NCBI GenBank assembly: GCA_963854735.1
Contig: OY978108.1
Span: forward strand, 496,001-560,000
Source: Marvania coccoides
Taxonomy: Eukaryota > Chlorophyta > Trebouxiophyceae > Chlorellales > Chlorellaceae
DNA: 64,000 nucleotides
Direction: 5' to 3'
Shown one piece after another: positions 44,646-56,200 of this stretch (its first letter is position 1; the number at the start of each line of letters is the position of its first letter). Under the pieces are notes generated by a model. It did no database searches, was not told where the DNA came from, and was given only the letters and a program-made list of their open reading frames with translations. Both the position numbers and the translations under genes were made by a program.

Positions 44646-46289
44646 TTAAAATCTTGTAAAGTTTCCAGCCGTCGCGATGGTTGAGCTCTCTGCGCCAGAG
44701 CCTGACAGCGTGGCCCAGAGGGCCTCCATGTCAGCGCTCATGCACGGCATCAGAGCACTTGGGAAGCCATCTAAAGATTGTGGCGGTGGCTGGCTGGGCT
44801 GTAAATCGAGGGACGGCATGGCGGGCATAGCAGGCGCAGCAGGAAAAGGGCATACCAACTCTTCCATCGGCAGTGTCGCCTGCACAACGCGCAGGGAAGC
44901 TGCTGATAAGCGTGGTGCCAGCGTGGGCGCTGCTGCTGACATCGGTGGGGTGACCGGAAGAAGCGGCGGGGAGGACGACCCCATGAGCGACTGCTGCAGC
45001 GGCGGCAGCGGGGGAAGCTGGGCCGATGCCACAGCAAAACTCCGCTGCTGCTGCGCTTGCACCCCCAGCGCCATTTCAATGGAATGAGCGAAGACCTGGT
45101 TGGCAAGCTGGCAGGCAGCGAAGGGGGAAAGCACGGTGGCGTCTGGAGGCGGCGGTGGCATTGCTGGATAAAGCCGCTGCTGCTGCAGCTGGGCCGGCAC
45201 TTCTTTCACGGCTGGCAGGAAGTCAAAAAGCTCGTCCTCTTGAAACTTGGCCATCACCGCTCCCAGGTCCACGGCATCAAGGTCTTCGAAGGTGACTGCC
45301 TTGGCGGCGGTGGCTGTAGCAACGGTGGCATTGGGCGGCGTCGCTGCACCCCCCGCCGGGGTCCACGTGTGAGGGGTCGAAGGCTCGTCCCCTCCAAAGG
45401 CTCCTAGAGAAGAAATCGAGGTCGAAAAAGAAACGTTGGAGGGGATTGAGGGAGGGAGGGGGGCGAACTGCGGGTGGAAAGAACTTCTTGAGAGCTGCAG
45501 GAACGGTCGTTGTTGGGGTTCCAGTTGCTGCGGATGTTGCGGTGCTGTGTGCGGTGACTCTTCGGCGGAAATGGGAGCAATGTTGGCTAGCTTCGGAGAG
45601 CGATTTTTTGCTTGTTTGCCTGTGGTGAAGCGCTTGGGAGGCAGGGTCAGGGCCTTGCGGCCCTTCTTGCGGCGCGCGTTGTGGGTCTGAAGCGCCTTGC
45701 GGCAGCTTCGCCGGGCGTCGTTGAACTCTTCCAACGGCTGGAAGCGGCCACAGAGCTGGCAGAAGCGCGAGTCGCGCCAGCAGCCCAGCTCATCGGGTCG
45801 GTAGACGGATGGCGCCGAGGCATGCTCCTGGCAGATTTTGTAGCGCTGTTAAGGGCGAAAAGGGCGAAAATTTCAGAACGTCATAAATAATAATTAAATT
45901 AACTCATCGTTGGATTTAAATAAAGGCGATCTTAGGAAACACTCGCCCGACGGCGGCATCGTGCTGGTTATAGAGTACCATATTGAGTTCAGCGTAAAAC
46001 ATCGGCTTACCCTGTAATATTTCGCGTGCAAGGACAAAGAACTCTTGCAGCCGGGCACCTAAACACCGAACAGAACACACCGACGCCGTTAGCCGCCTGG
46101 TTGCAAGATAATTAGTTTCTTCACAAGAATACAAACTCCAAGGGGGGCGCGGCGTGCGGAATGGCAATAGCAGGACACCGGGGGATTCAGGTTCTCAACA
46201 AACAGTATGGCAGCCCTCATAGGGCAGCCCTCCGCGTCAACCGCAAAAGGACCCACCTGGCATCTTGATGCGTTGTCGTCGGGAAGCAT
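44646..46289 (-). CDS. SBP-box transcription factor, copy 2
   Basis: Exons 46257-46289, 46011-46058 and 44646-45845 (all phase 0) give 426 residues. The domain is MLPDDNASRCQVPGCKSSLS, HAKYYRRYKICQEHASAP, FCQLCGRFQPLEEFNDARRS, then HNARRKKGRK. Zinc-1 ligands are Cys10, Cys15, Cys32, His35; finger 2 again has Gln for His. The motif FEDLDAVDLGAVMAKFQEDE then LFDFLP corresponds to copy 1. Intron positions are identical to copy 1 and stretches of intron 2 still align (CGCCCGACG, TTCAGCGT), so duplication was fairly recent. Outside the SBP domain and the acidic motif the proteins have diverged by many Gln/Pro/Ala changes. Confidence 0.93.
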
Positions 46290-46732
46290 GGCTATTTGCT
46301 CGTTGGCGATGGCCTTCGGTGTTAGTTATTCAAGTGCAGTTTTCCACATTTAGAAATTCAAAACTCGCTTTGCGGCGTGCACCACTATTATTTTAATTAT
46401 TTGCCCTATAATTTATTTAACAGGTGATAAAAATCACACAGGATGGCGATTTAAGCTTGAACCCATGATGCGTGCCCGTGTCAGCGAAAAAGAAAGCAGG
46501 CCAGCGAGCTGACGTGGAGCGCTCAAGTCGCAATTTTTTTGGAACACTCAATACGCCATACTGCACTTCATCCCAGTATCTCACATCTTCCCTCCACATG
46601 GAACCCGTTGTAGCGCTCCTTGTCTCTAGGCAACCTTACAACCAGCCTTGCCGCCTCAACCCGGTACATCTGCTGATTGCCTTCAACTAATTTTCACTTA
46701 CGGCCTAGCCAATCGCTGCACTTCATTCTCGA
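46290..46732. other. Intergenic region
   Basis: SBP copy 2 upstream flank and 3' flank of the vWA gene. A minus-strand frame (46417-46599) could be a missed last exon of the vWA gene if the GTGAGT at its end is used, but no junction was convincing. Confidence 0.4.
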
Positions 46733-49139
46733 TTACATGTAGCCCTTGTCACTCACCGCACTCCATGATTTAAACACGTGCAGGTGGGTGCAAAGTTCCT
46801 TCATAGGGTCGGTAACGTTTCGCCCCACCAACAACCCGTGAACCTCCAGTCCCTTGTTGTCGATGAACCCGCGCAACTTCAGCATGATGTCCTCGTCGGG
46901 GGGTGGAATTTCGCCGTCTGTGACCATCAAAATATCAGCCTGCAAACATTCACGAATTTTCACAAACAGGCGTTAAACCGTCAATTTGGGGCTCTATAGT
47001 GATAAAATGGCATGAATCAATGGGGAATCGCAAACTTACCAGCTCCCACTCTTCCCTGCTCAACCGCTCTAAGCTCAAAGCTAGGGGAGCGTCGACATCT
47101 GTACCCCCTGAAAACGACATCGTTAAAAAGGGCAGCAGGCGGGACATGGACGCAGCGTCATTGCCCAGTTCCAGCTGCATTACGTCATTGGGGCCGCTGA
47201 AAGCGTAAAGAAAGCACTTTCTTCCTTGGCGGTACGCCCCTCGCATGCATTCAAGCGTGAGCGCCTTGGCAACAGTTTCCCTGGGTCCTGCATTCGTAAA
47301 GAAAAGCTCTTTTCATAAGTCACAGCAGTGAAAAGTGAATTTTAAGCTGTATAGGGAAAAAATGAGGATAAACCCAATGCAATAATAGCACAAATTTTGC
47401 GACGACTGCGTCTGCGGGGGGGTGGGTGGGTGGGATACAAGCACATTGCAGCTTCAAAAATATTCTATCTGTATTGTTCTTTGCGCGGTTTTTCTCCCCC
47501 AGAAGAAAACAGTTGGAAAAAAAACCTCTCAAAACTCACCCATCATTGAACCGCTGGTATCCAGGCAAACGATTATTGGCCCCAGCTCCGCAGCGGGCCG
47601 CATCTCTAACCTGCCCGTCACCCTGGAAGGCTCGTCATCCGTCCACCCCGTGCGCTCGTAGCTCATCAGCTGCCGCTCCGCCCGCCTCGCCATGAACAGC
47701 AGCCGACACGCCCTTGACCCACCGCCGCCGCTACCTTCCTCCTCTTCTCCAGGCAATTCAGACGAGTTTCCCAGATCGTCCACTACGCCATTAGAAGCGA
47801 GAGAGGAGGAGGAAGAGACCACACCCCTTTCTCCGCGCGCTGGCCACCCTGCTGCCAGGAGATGTGCTTCCATCGGTAAAATTCGAGAAAGATCGCCGGA
47901 ACGGGTCAGTCCTCCGGTCTCCTCCGGGCTCTGCTCCGTGCGGATCACGCCCATTGGGTTGCCAGGCTTGTACACCTGCTGGGGGGCCTTCCGCAGCGGG
48001 CCCTTGCCGCCCCCTCGGCCCAGCGACCTCACCAGATCCCGGAGCTCACGAAGATCCTCCAGCCGCTTCTTTAAAGCCGCGACTTCGCGCCAGCCGCCTT
48101 GGCGCCACACCGAGGAGGAGCTGTCGAAGCCTTCTGGCCCTTCTAGCAGCGCGTCCACATCCTCAAACGTCGCTGATGCAATCTCCAGGGCTTCCATAGC
48201 CGGCGCCCAGTCCTCCTCCATTTTTTTCAGCATTTCCTCCGCCAGACGCTCCGCAAAGTCACTCATGCCCTGCTGCATCGCGTCGTCCGCGTTGCCCGCG
48301 TCTTGAGAAGGGTCCACCTGCCCCCCTCCGTCCATTTCTTCAAGCTGCAGCTGAATGTCCCGCTGCTCGCTTCCCGCCTCACCCCCTGCCTCTCCGCGCT
48401 CGTCCGCCTGCTCCGACTCTCCAGAAGGGTCCTGCTGGTCCTGCCCTTTACTCCCTTCGCACCCCTCTTGCCCCTCCTGCTGGCTCTGCTTATCACGGTT
48501 TTCGTCCCCGCCGCCCCCGGCAGATTTCTGCGCCTGTTTCTGCGGGCTCTGCTTCTTCTCGCTCTGCTTGGCCTGCTCATTCAGCAATTCCCCCTCAAAC
48601 TCCCCCGCCAGCGTCAGAAACTGCCGCAGCAGCGACGACAGAAGCTTGGGGTGCCTCCGGGTGAACCTCGCCATCTCCAGACGCTTCAAAACGCCCAGAA
48701 ACTTGGACCGGAAGGGCTCTGCAGGCCAGGTGACGCCGTCGGCGGCGGGCAGCACCCCTTTGCGCAGCGAGGTGCTCCACTGGGACAGCGAAAGCAGGCG
48801 GGAGCGCAGGTCTCCAATGGAGTTAGTCCCTGGTAGTTGGATCAGCGCGTTGAGGTGCTCCTCGGTGAGACCCAGCTGCTTGGCCATGGTGACATCCGGC
48901 ACTGCGCGGTATCGCAGCAGGTCTGCGGTGGCAGCAGTGGGGCGAGCGGAGGGAGGAGGGCTGGCATCGCCTGCAGGCGGGGTGGATGAGTCGGAAGGGG
49001 ACTGTGCAGCAGTTGAGAGGCGTTGCCTTGAGGGGCGATGGGTGGGTCTGGCGGACAGGCGAGTCCCGGGAGATGTCATTTGAAGGAGAGTGGTGAGGCG
49101 GGTTGCGGACTGCAGCTGCCCATGTATCGGGGCGAGCAT
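46733..49139 (-). CDS. ViaA/CoxE-like von Willebrand factor A protein with organelle leader
   Basis: Exons 47540-49139, 47040-47287 and 46733-46939 give about 684 residues. The first ~55 are Ser/Thr/Arg-rich without acids (RLTTLLQMTSPGTRLSARPT), a plastid or mitochondrial leader. A helical region and a long acidic Gln/Glu/Gly-rich linker lead to a vWA domain: LGPIIVCLDTSGSMMGPRET with the MIDAS at Asp527/Ser529/Ser531, then KCFLYAFSGPNDV, SFSGGTDVDAPLALSLERL, ADILMVTDGEIPPP, VHGLLVGRN. This matches bacterial ViaA (YieM), partner of the MoxR AAA+ ATPase RavA, so a chaperone-like role with an organellar ATPase is plausible. The last codons overlap a GTGAGT word, so the end may be spliced further. 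Confidence 0.85.
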
Positions 49140-49272
49140 GGTGTTTCGGAATTTAAATTAAAATAAATCGATTTAGGCGGTTTGGAATGTCTGCGGTAGT
49201 CAAAACTTTTGAAACATCGCTGATCGTCACCAATTTATTGTTTATTTTCATTTTCTTTTTTATATATTGAAA

Positions 49273-50008
49273 ATGAAGTTCGTCACCAATGCCGCTATCG
49301 GAGGCATTCAGGGGCCCTCACCATCCCCATCACAAAATTTTACATTTGAAATGGTATCGTTTCCCAAGCCAAACTTCGCCTCCTTGACTACTTCTGCCTT
49401 CTTCGCAGAGCGCCGCGCCGGAATGCCTCTATTCACCCTTGCCAGGCACGTCTTCCACTCCTCCTTACACAATTTTCATTCCCTCCACCGCTCACTCAAA
49501 TTTCGCCCTTTCATTTATGTTGCGCAGGGCGGCCAAGGTGGCAGAGCAGGGCCTGCGCGTGATCCGCATCAGAGGCGACGGGAGGTGCATGTTCAGGGCC
49601 ATCGCTCTGGGGCTCGCTCGCAATCAGGGCCGCATTCTCGGGCCCGCTGCCGAGGAACAAGAAGCTGATCAGCTGCGACTAGCGGTCGCAGAGGCCCTCT
49701 GCCGCACCCACAAGCGCCGCAGCGAGTTTGGGGACGCGGTGATCGCTCTGCAAGCGGAAGACACGCTCCAGCACTACTGCCAGCGAATTATGTCTCCTAC
49801 CTTTTGGGGCGGGGAGCCAGAGCTGCTGGTTTTAAGCAAGATGCTGCGCGTGCCGATTTACGTGTACCTCTCCAAATCCAAGGAGGGGTTCGTGCCGTTG
49901 GTAAAATACGGAGAGAAGTTTACGAAGGCGGGGAAGGATTGGCAGAAGCGACGCCCGGTGAGGGTGCTCTATACGAACGGCAACCATTATGATTTATTGG
50001 TGAGATGA
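49273..50008 (+). CDS. OTU-domain cysteine protease with organelle-type N-terminus
   Basis: Exons 49273-49445 and 49528-50008 give 217 residues. The first ~57 (MKFVTNAAIGGIQGPSPSPS ... SLTTSAFFAERRAGMPLFTL) resemble a transit peptide. The OTU domain has RIRGDGRCMFRAIALGLARN with Asp75 and Cys78, a middle region (TFWGGEPELLVLSKMLRVPI) and NGNHYDLLVR with His211, a full catalytic triad. The two exons join only if the donor is AG|GCACGT (GC-AG), giving LAR|AAKVAEQG. A second ATG inside the intron would make a shorter protein without the leader. Deubiquitinase activity is expected from the family; an OTU enzyme in an organelle would need another substrate. Confidence 0.82.
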
Positions 50009-50315
50009 TAGTGGTAAATTTAATTTTAATACGATCGGCAAATAAATAAGCGAATAATGAATGAGGGAGAGCGGCAGGGGGGGAAAGCAAACTATTTTTT
50101 GATGGGGGGATTTAAGAAGCTAGAGCAGGAAAAATGAGGGGAAAGTTCGCAGCAAATGTTACTCAAACATTACGCAGAAAAATTTAGGAAAGCCACATTA
50201 TTAGCATATTGGCCTCATGGCATATTGCCACTACGAGGAATTAAAAGGAGCAACCACCCGTCCTTGGGCATGCCTTAAAAGGTGAATTTCAAATCAAAAG
50301 GAATTTAGTCGGGTC
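50009..50315. other. Convergent spacer
   Basis: 3' flanks of the OTU gene (AATAAA near 50041) and the cysteine protease gene. Nothing else. Confidence 0.4.
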
Positions 50316-52914
50316 TTAATTCTCGTCCACTTCCACGTACATTGGCTGCGTGGCGATGCCGCAGTCGTTGGGCTGGCGGGCGATGCGAATGTAGCCCTCC
50401 TCGCCCCAGTAGGTAGACCTGTATCAGAATTAAAAAAAGGGGGAATCAATATAGAGCTTTCTGTTGTATATATACACTGAAATTTAGCGACAAAAGAAAG
50501 TGAATTTCCCACAGAAAAATAGCAAAAAGCAAAAACAAATCAGCAGAGAAGTGAGAAATGAAAAATAAAGAAAGAAACGTACCACATGTTCTTCACCAGC
50601 CAGTACGGCGCGCCAGTCTCCGCGTCGATGCCGTACCCGCTCGCAATCACAGCGTGGTCCAAGTCAGCAGCCTCAGTGGAGCACGACGGCTCCGAAAAAA
50701 TGCCGCCAGAATAAAATCGAAAAGCATCGCTCTCTGCATCTACGGACACCGCCAGCGGGCCTTTAAACATCAGCGCAGCCATCAAGGCGGTTTCCCCGCC
50801 TTCTACGACCACCAACCGGCCCTTGATGGGCACCCTAGTGCCGGCAGATTCTTTCCGACAAAAATCGTTAACGCCTCGGTAAGGATACGCGTCTTGCGCC
50901 GCCACCCCGCCGCGCTGCAGCGCCCACTCCAGCGCGGAGTCTTGCTGCCCGCCAAAGCACCCGGTGTTGGACGCGGGGGCCTCCCAGCCGCAGTCCAGCA
51001 TCTCTTGCTCCGACAACAGCTGCTGCTTGCCGGTGGCGCGGCACACGGCGGCTTCCAGAGCGGCGATGGAGCTGAACGCGTAGCACGACCCGCAGGCCGA
51101 CTGGTCCTTGACCGGGCTGTCCGCGGGGTGGCCTTTCCAGGACACCTCGGCGGGAAGAAAATGCGGAGCGATGGGAAAATTGGCGAGCGTGGCCGTGAGT
51201 TGAGGTGTGCTGGAATTCTGGACTTTCGGGTGGCCGCGACGCCCCAGAATGCGGCTGTACTCCAGCTTGGACCAGTCGGCAAAGTGGTTGAGCGCAACGC
51301 GGTGTCTCTTTGTAGAAGGAGCAGAGTTTCTTGCCGATTTTGTTGTCGTCGTTTTTCGTTCTTCTTCGTCGGATTTTGCGTTCCAGGTTTGAACGAAGGC
51401 CGAGTTGGCGGTGAAGTGCGCCAGGCGGGCGAGGTAGTCGCTCTTGGAGGCGTGACGCCGGGCATGGCGATGGCTGAAGGCGTCGTAGGTAGCGTGGCCC
51501 CAATGCTTATTGGGCATCACCTTGCGGAAAACGCTCATAGGCCCCTGTGAGATAAATATGATTGGAAAGAAAGAAAAAAAGAGGTTAGAGAATAAGTTAT
51601 TTAGGAAGCAAATCAGTAGAACAAGTGAATAGTTGGTTATCCACAGTTTTAATTATTTGATAGCATTAGGAAATTCCACCCTCAAAAATTCTTGATAAAC
51701 AACTTTTCCCCAAAATAATTACCTGGGTGGTCCTGGCCGCAAAATCCGGGTCGGGGTCTTCATCGCAGCTCACGTTCGCGGGGGGCTCGAACGTGCCTTC
51801 TTCGAAATCTTCCACCGCTTTGAAGTCAAAATATGTGGCAATGTAGTTGTCTTTGTGGCCGCCTGTGTAAAGGTTGACGCCCATCATATTGAGCTCCAGA
51901 GGGACGCCGTCTTGGCTGACGAGGAAGGTGTAGCGCATCTCCATGTCGCCCTCTGAAAGAAAGGAGGAATGAACAAATTTGATGAAAGGAGATGAGAGAG
52001 GGGCAAAGGGGGTGAGAAGACGGTTCAACCATTTCGCCATACTACTATTGCAAGCTTTTCCTTAAAATATTAGTGCTTGGAAGTCACAGAACAGTATCCG
52101 AGACCAATCATGAGAAAAATTTGGAGTAAAAATTCGCCGATAATGAAAACCAAGGCACTCAACACACCTGTCAAGTCCCATTCCCACACTTCAGCGTCGA
52201 CCCCGGTGCGCTCGTACTGCCGTGACCCTTTGTAATGCCACCGATCCTCGCTCAAATCCGGAATCACAAAACCCAGCGAGTCCTGAGGCTTGGCGTCGCT
52301 GTCTACATTTCCCCCGCCAAAAATGCCATTGCCGGCAATTTTTTGCTCGTTGGCCATAGCTAGACGGCGAGTAGGCCCGCCCCCACTGCCTACTGGGTCC
52401 ATCCAGCACTTGAAATCGTCTTGAGCAGGGAAAATTTGATACATGGCGTTGTCTTCCACTCGAATGATGACCGTCTCTAGGCCATCGCGAATGACGGTCT
52501 GCAGGGCGTTGCCGTAGTCCTGGAAAGCTTGGTACTGGTAGACCAGCCCCGCCTTTTGGTACTCTGAGACGTAGGGCACGGAAAAATTCCAAGAAATCTA
52601 GAAGGAAGGGAGAAAAAAACGGAACGGGCACGGCAGTTAATAAACGCCAGAAAAATAGAAAAATGCTTGTGTTGGGCAAAGAGAAGGTTTAAATTAGGTC
52701 TTACCTTGTATTTTGCGGGCCACACGGGGCGCTCTGGTGCGTGATGCTTCTTTGAGAGGGTCATTTCAGCAGCTGGCGGCGGTGACTTTTTGTGGCAAGG
52801 ACAGTCTACGTCATTGAGCGCTGCAGCGGTTCCAGTAGCTGGCGACGGTGACATGTCGTGGCAAGGGCAGCCCCAGCTCAAAGAGACAAGGGCGAGCACC
52901 AACAAAGCCCTCAT
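50316..52914 (-). CDS. Secreted or vacuolar papain-family (C1A) protease with extra N-terminal domain
   Basis: Exons 52705-52914, 52168-52597, 51723-51952, 50583-51544 and 50316-50418 join in frame to 644 residues. MRALLVLALVSLSWG is a signal peptide, followed by two copies of a CPCHxxSPxPA word. Residues ~70-290 form a domain with WNFSVPYVSEYQKAGLVYQY and MRYTFLVSQDGVPLELNMMG, as seen in Dictyostelium CfaD-like proteins. An I29-type propeptide (NHFADWSKLEYSRI) precedes the protease: SPVKDQSACGSCYAFS (Gln438, Cys444), DLDHAVIASGYG (His), PYWLVKNMW (Asn), YWGEEGYIRIAR. All catalytic residues are intact; the Trp after the Cys is Tyr. It is likely a lysosomal or extracellular endopeptidase. Confidence 0.9.
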
Positions 52915-53242
52915 GTTTGTTCGAAACAGAGGGTAGTTGGGAACGCAAGAGAAGCGCTTGGCAGATTCTGTTGCCTCCAAATATTTATTATAAATTAAAT
53001 AAAGTGCTGTCCGCCGAAATTTGATAGCCGAATTGAGAAAAAAACGTGTTTCAAGAGCGGCCATTCAGAAAGAAAAAAAATGTGCAGGGTTCGGCAAAGT
53101 GGCCAAAAGCGCTTAAACAACGTGATCATTCAATTTTATTATTCAAAATTATAATAATTGTAACTCTGAGAGCGCGTGTGAGGGTACAAGCAGCATCGGC
53201 CATCGCCGCCACTTTTTCCAATCAAATTAAGGCCCGGCGGCC
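52915..53242. other. Bidirectional promoter region
   Basis: Between the protease (-) and NOP2 (+) starts. AT-rich with no clear element. Confidence 0.4.
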
Positions 53243-56200
53243 ATGGCAAAGCCTAAAAGCGCCCCAGCTAAGCCTGTAAAGCGAGCTGAGAAGACTCCGG
53301 CCCAAATCAAAAGGTGAATTATATTGCATGCATATAAATATTTCGTTTTTTGTTTTTGCATGCCATCTAAATTGTTTCTCAACCCATTATTTCCCGCATT
53401 CATGTGCAGAAAGCGAAAAGAAGAGGATTATGAGGCCTTTGACGACGAGCTGCACATCCGAACCGGCACGGTGAGTCCAACTTTTCAACTCAAATCCTCA
53501 TTCAAATCCCTCTTCTCTGTGCATCTTCAGCTCACTCTACCCTTTCCTTCCCATTCCAGGCCGCCAAGGTGGTGAAGAAGAAGCAGTCCCCTGCCTCGGG
53601 CTTCTCCGACCGCAATCGCAAGTGGCTCAAACCCAAGCCAGCTGCGCCTCCCTCCTCTTCTGACGAAGAGAGTGAGGACGAAGATGAGGAGGACCCCCAG
53701 GGCGCCAGCTCCGACGGTGAAGGCGCCCCCCAGGCCAGCAGCGGCTCTGAAGAGGAGGAAGACAGCAGCGATGCAGAGCAAGAAGAGGAGGACCACCGCC
53801 CGACTGCAACCAAAACAAAACCCAGCAGCAGCAGCAAAAAGCGCGCGCTTTTCGAGGACGTTGACACCAGCGACGAGGACCTGCGCGACGATTTCGGCAG
53901 CGACGAGGAGAGTGGCAGCGGAGAAGAAGGAGACGGCAGCAGCAGTGAGGAGGAAGAGGAAGAGGGCGGCTCTTTGCCTGGCAGCAGCGACGATGATTTC
54001 GACTCAGAGGGGGAGGAGATGGAGGTGGAACGGCGGTCCAGGAAACTAGATGCTTCTTCGGCCCGCAGGGCCCGTGAGGCGGCGGCGGAGGCCGCAGCGA
54101 TGGCCCGCGGCGGCGAAGAAGAGTTGGAGACCAACATCCAGGACCTGGAGCTCGTGACGCTGCCGTCAGGGCAGCAAATCGAGGCGGAGAGGCTGGCAGC
54201 GCCGGACTTGGCACTGGTGCAGCGGCGGATCAAGGATGTGGTGCGAGTGCTGGATGACTTTAAAAAGCGCAGGGACCCCGCCCGGGACCGCAGCGACTAC
54301 CTCAACCAGCTCAAGCGCGACCTGTGCACATACTACGGCTACAATTCTTTCTTAATCGACGTCATTCTCAATCAGTTCACCGTGGCCGAGGCGCTGGAGC
54401 TCATCGAAGCGTGCGAGGTGCCGCGCCCCGTCACGCTGCGCGCCAACACGCTGAAGACGCGGCGGAGGGAGCTGGCGGGCGCGCTGATCAACCGCGGCGT
54501 AAATTTGGATCCCATCGGCCCGTGGTCAAAAGTGGGGCTGGTGGTGTACGAGTCGCAGGTGAATTTCGCATCTCCAGTAAAATTGAACGTTTTCTCCGTC
54601 TTGCCGTGGAAAATTTGGGCTCAATCGGTGCAAATTTCATTCAATTTCGAAATCCAGCGATTGACGTTTCTAATATACAAACAATTTTTTTCTTCTTCTG
54701 TAGGTGCCAGTGGGTGCGACGCCAGAGTACATGGCGGGGCACTACATGCTGCAGGGGGCCTCCTCCTTCCTTCCCGTCATGGCGCTGGCGCCCCAGGAGG
54801 GCGAGCAGGTGGTGGACATGGCAGCTGCGCCAGGTGAGAAAAAAACGGGAACTTTGTTTTGTGTAGCTGCTTTATCTATATTTCCGTGTCTCTCCAAATA
54901 ATCGCCCTTATTAATTCTTTTGAAAGCGGAGTGTTTTCACCGTCGGCCTCCTAATCAGTGAGGCTGCTGGTTGTTCTAGCTCCGTAGAACACCGCTCGAT
55001 CGAGCGTTTCTCTTGCTGTGTCTCAGCGTTGTCAGAAAGGGGGTTTTCTCCCTTTCTCTGCATTGCAAGAGCCTCTTTCGCACATTCATCCCAATAATAA
55101 AATCTTCGCCAATTTCCCAATTTTCGGCCGATTTCCCCCAAGTTTACACTCATTCTGCTCCATTTGTCTCCTCTGTCTTTCTATAGGCGGTAAAACCACC
55201 TACCTGGCGGGCCTGCTGCGCAACACCGGCATGCTGTTTGCCAACGAAATCAACAAGGACCGCCTGCGCTCGCTGACCGCCAACCTGCAGCGCATGGGCG
55301 CCACCAACGCCATCGTGTGCAACTACGACGGCAGGGAGCTGCCCAAGGTGCTGGGAGAGCGGTCTGTAGATCGCGTTTTGTTGGACGCCCCGTGTTCGGG
55401 AACCGGTGTCATCTCGAAGGACCCCTCAGTGAAGGCCTCCAAGAGCCAGGACGAGATCTGGCGCTGCGCCCACCTCCAGGTCAGCTAGTTGGTTTGAACA
55501 ACAGTTTTTATATTTTTCTTAAGGGCGAAAGACAATTTGAACATTCAAGGGTTTTTGTGCTAAGCAGGGCTTTGTTATTTTTGAGCTCAGCTCTGCTGTA
55601 TTTCTACCATTTCCCCTCTATTGAGAGATTCTGCTGACTATTTCACAAGACAAACTCGAGTTGATTAAATTTTAACTTTTCCCCGCCCCTCCCTCCCTCC
55701 CCTTGAAATATCTTGCAGAAACAGCTGCTGCTGGCGGCCATCGACCTGGTGGACGCCACCTCCAAGTCCGGCGGCTACATCGTCTACTCCACCTGCTCCA
55801 TGATGGTGGAAGAGAACGAAAATGTCATCAACTATGCCTTGAGGAAGAGAGACGTCAAAGTTGTCCCCTGTGGTTTGGATTTTGGGCGGCCTGGGTTCGC
55901 CAAGTACCGGGAGTTCCGGTTCCACCCCTCGGTGCAGGAGGCACGGCGGTTCTACCCGCACGCGCACAACCTTGATGGTGAGTTTACTTCGTTTTGACAT
56001 TGAAAAATAAAATAGACCTTTTTTACGTTTTTTTAATAAAGTTGGGGTGTTGATAAGCGCGGTGATGAGCAATCTCCAGAAACGCCAGTTCTGCTACTGA
56101 GTAAACCGTGCTGATTACTCTGGAAAATTCATAATCTGAGCGCAGTCGACACATTTTCATTTTTCTGGCGTAAACGTTTCTTCCCCTTGCTCTTGCTTGA

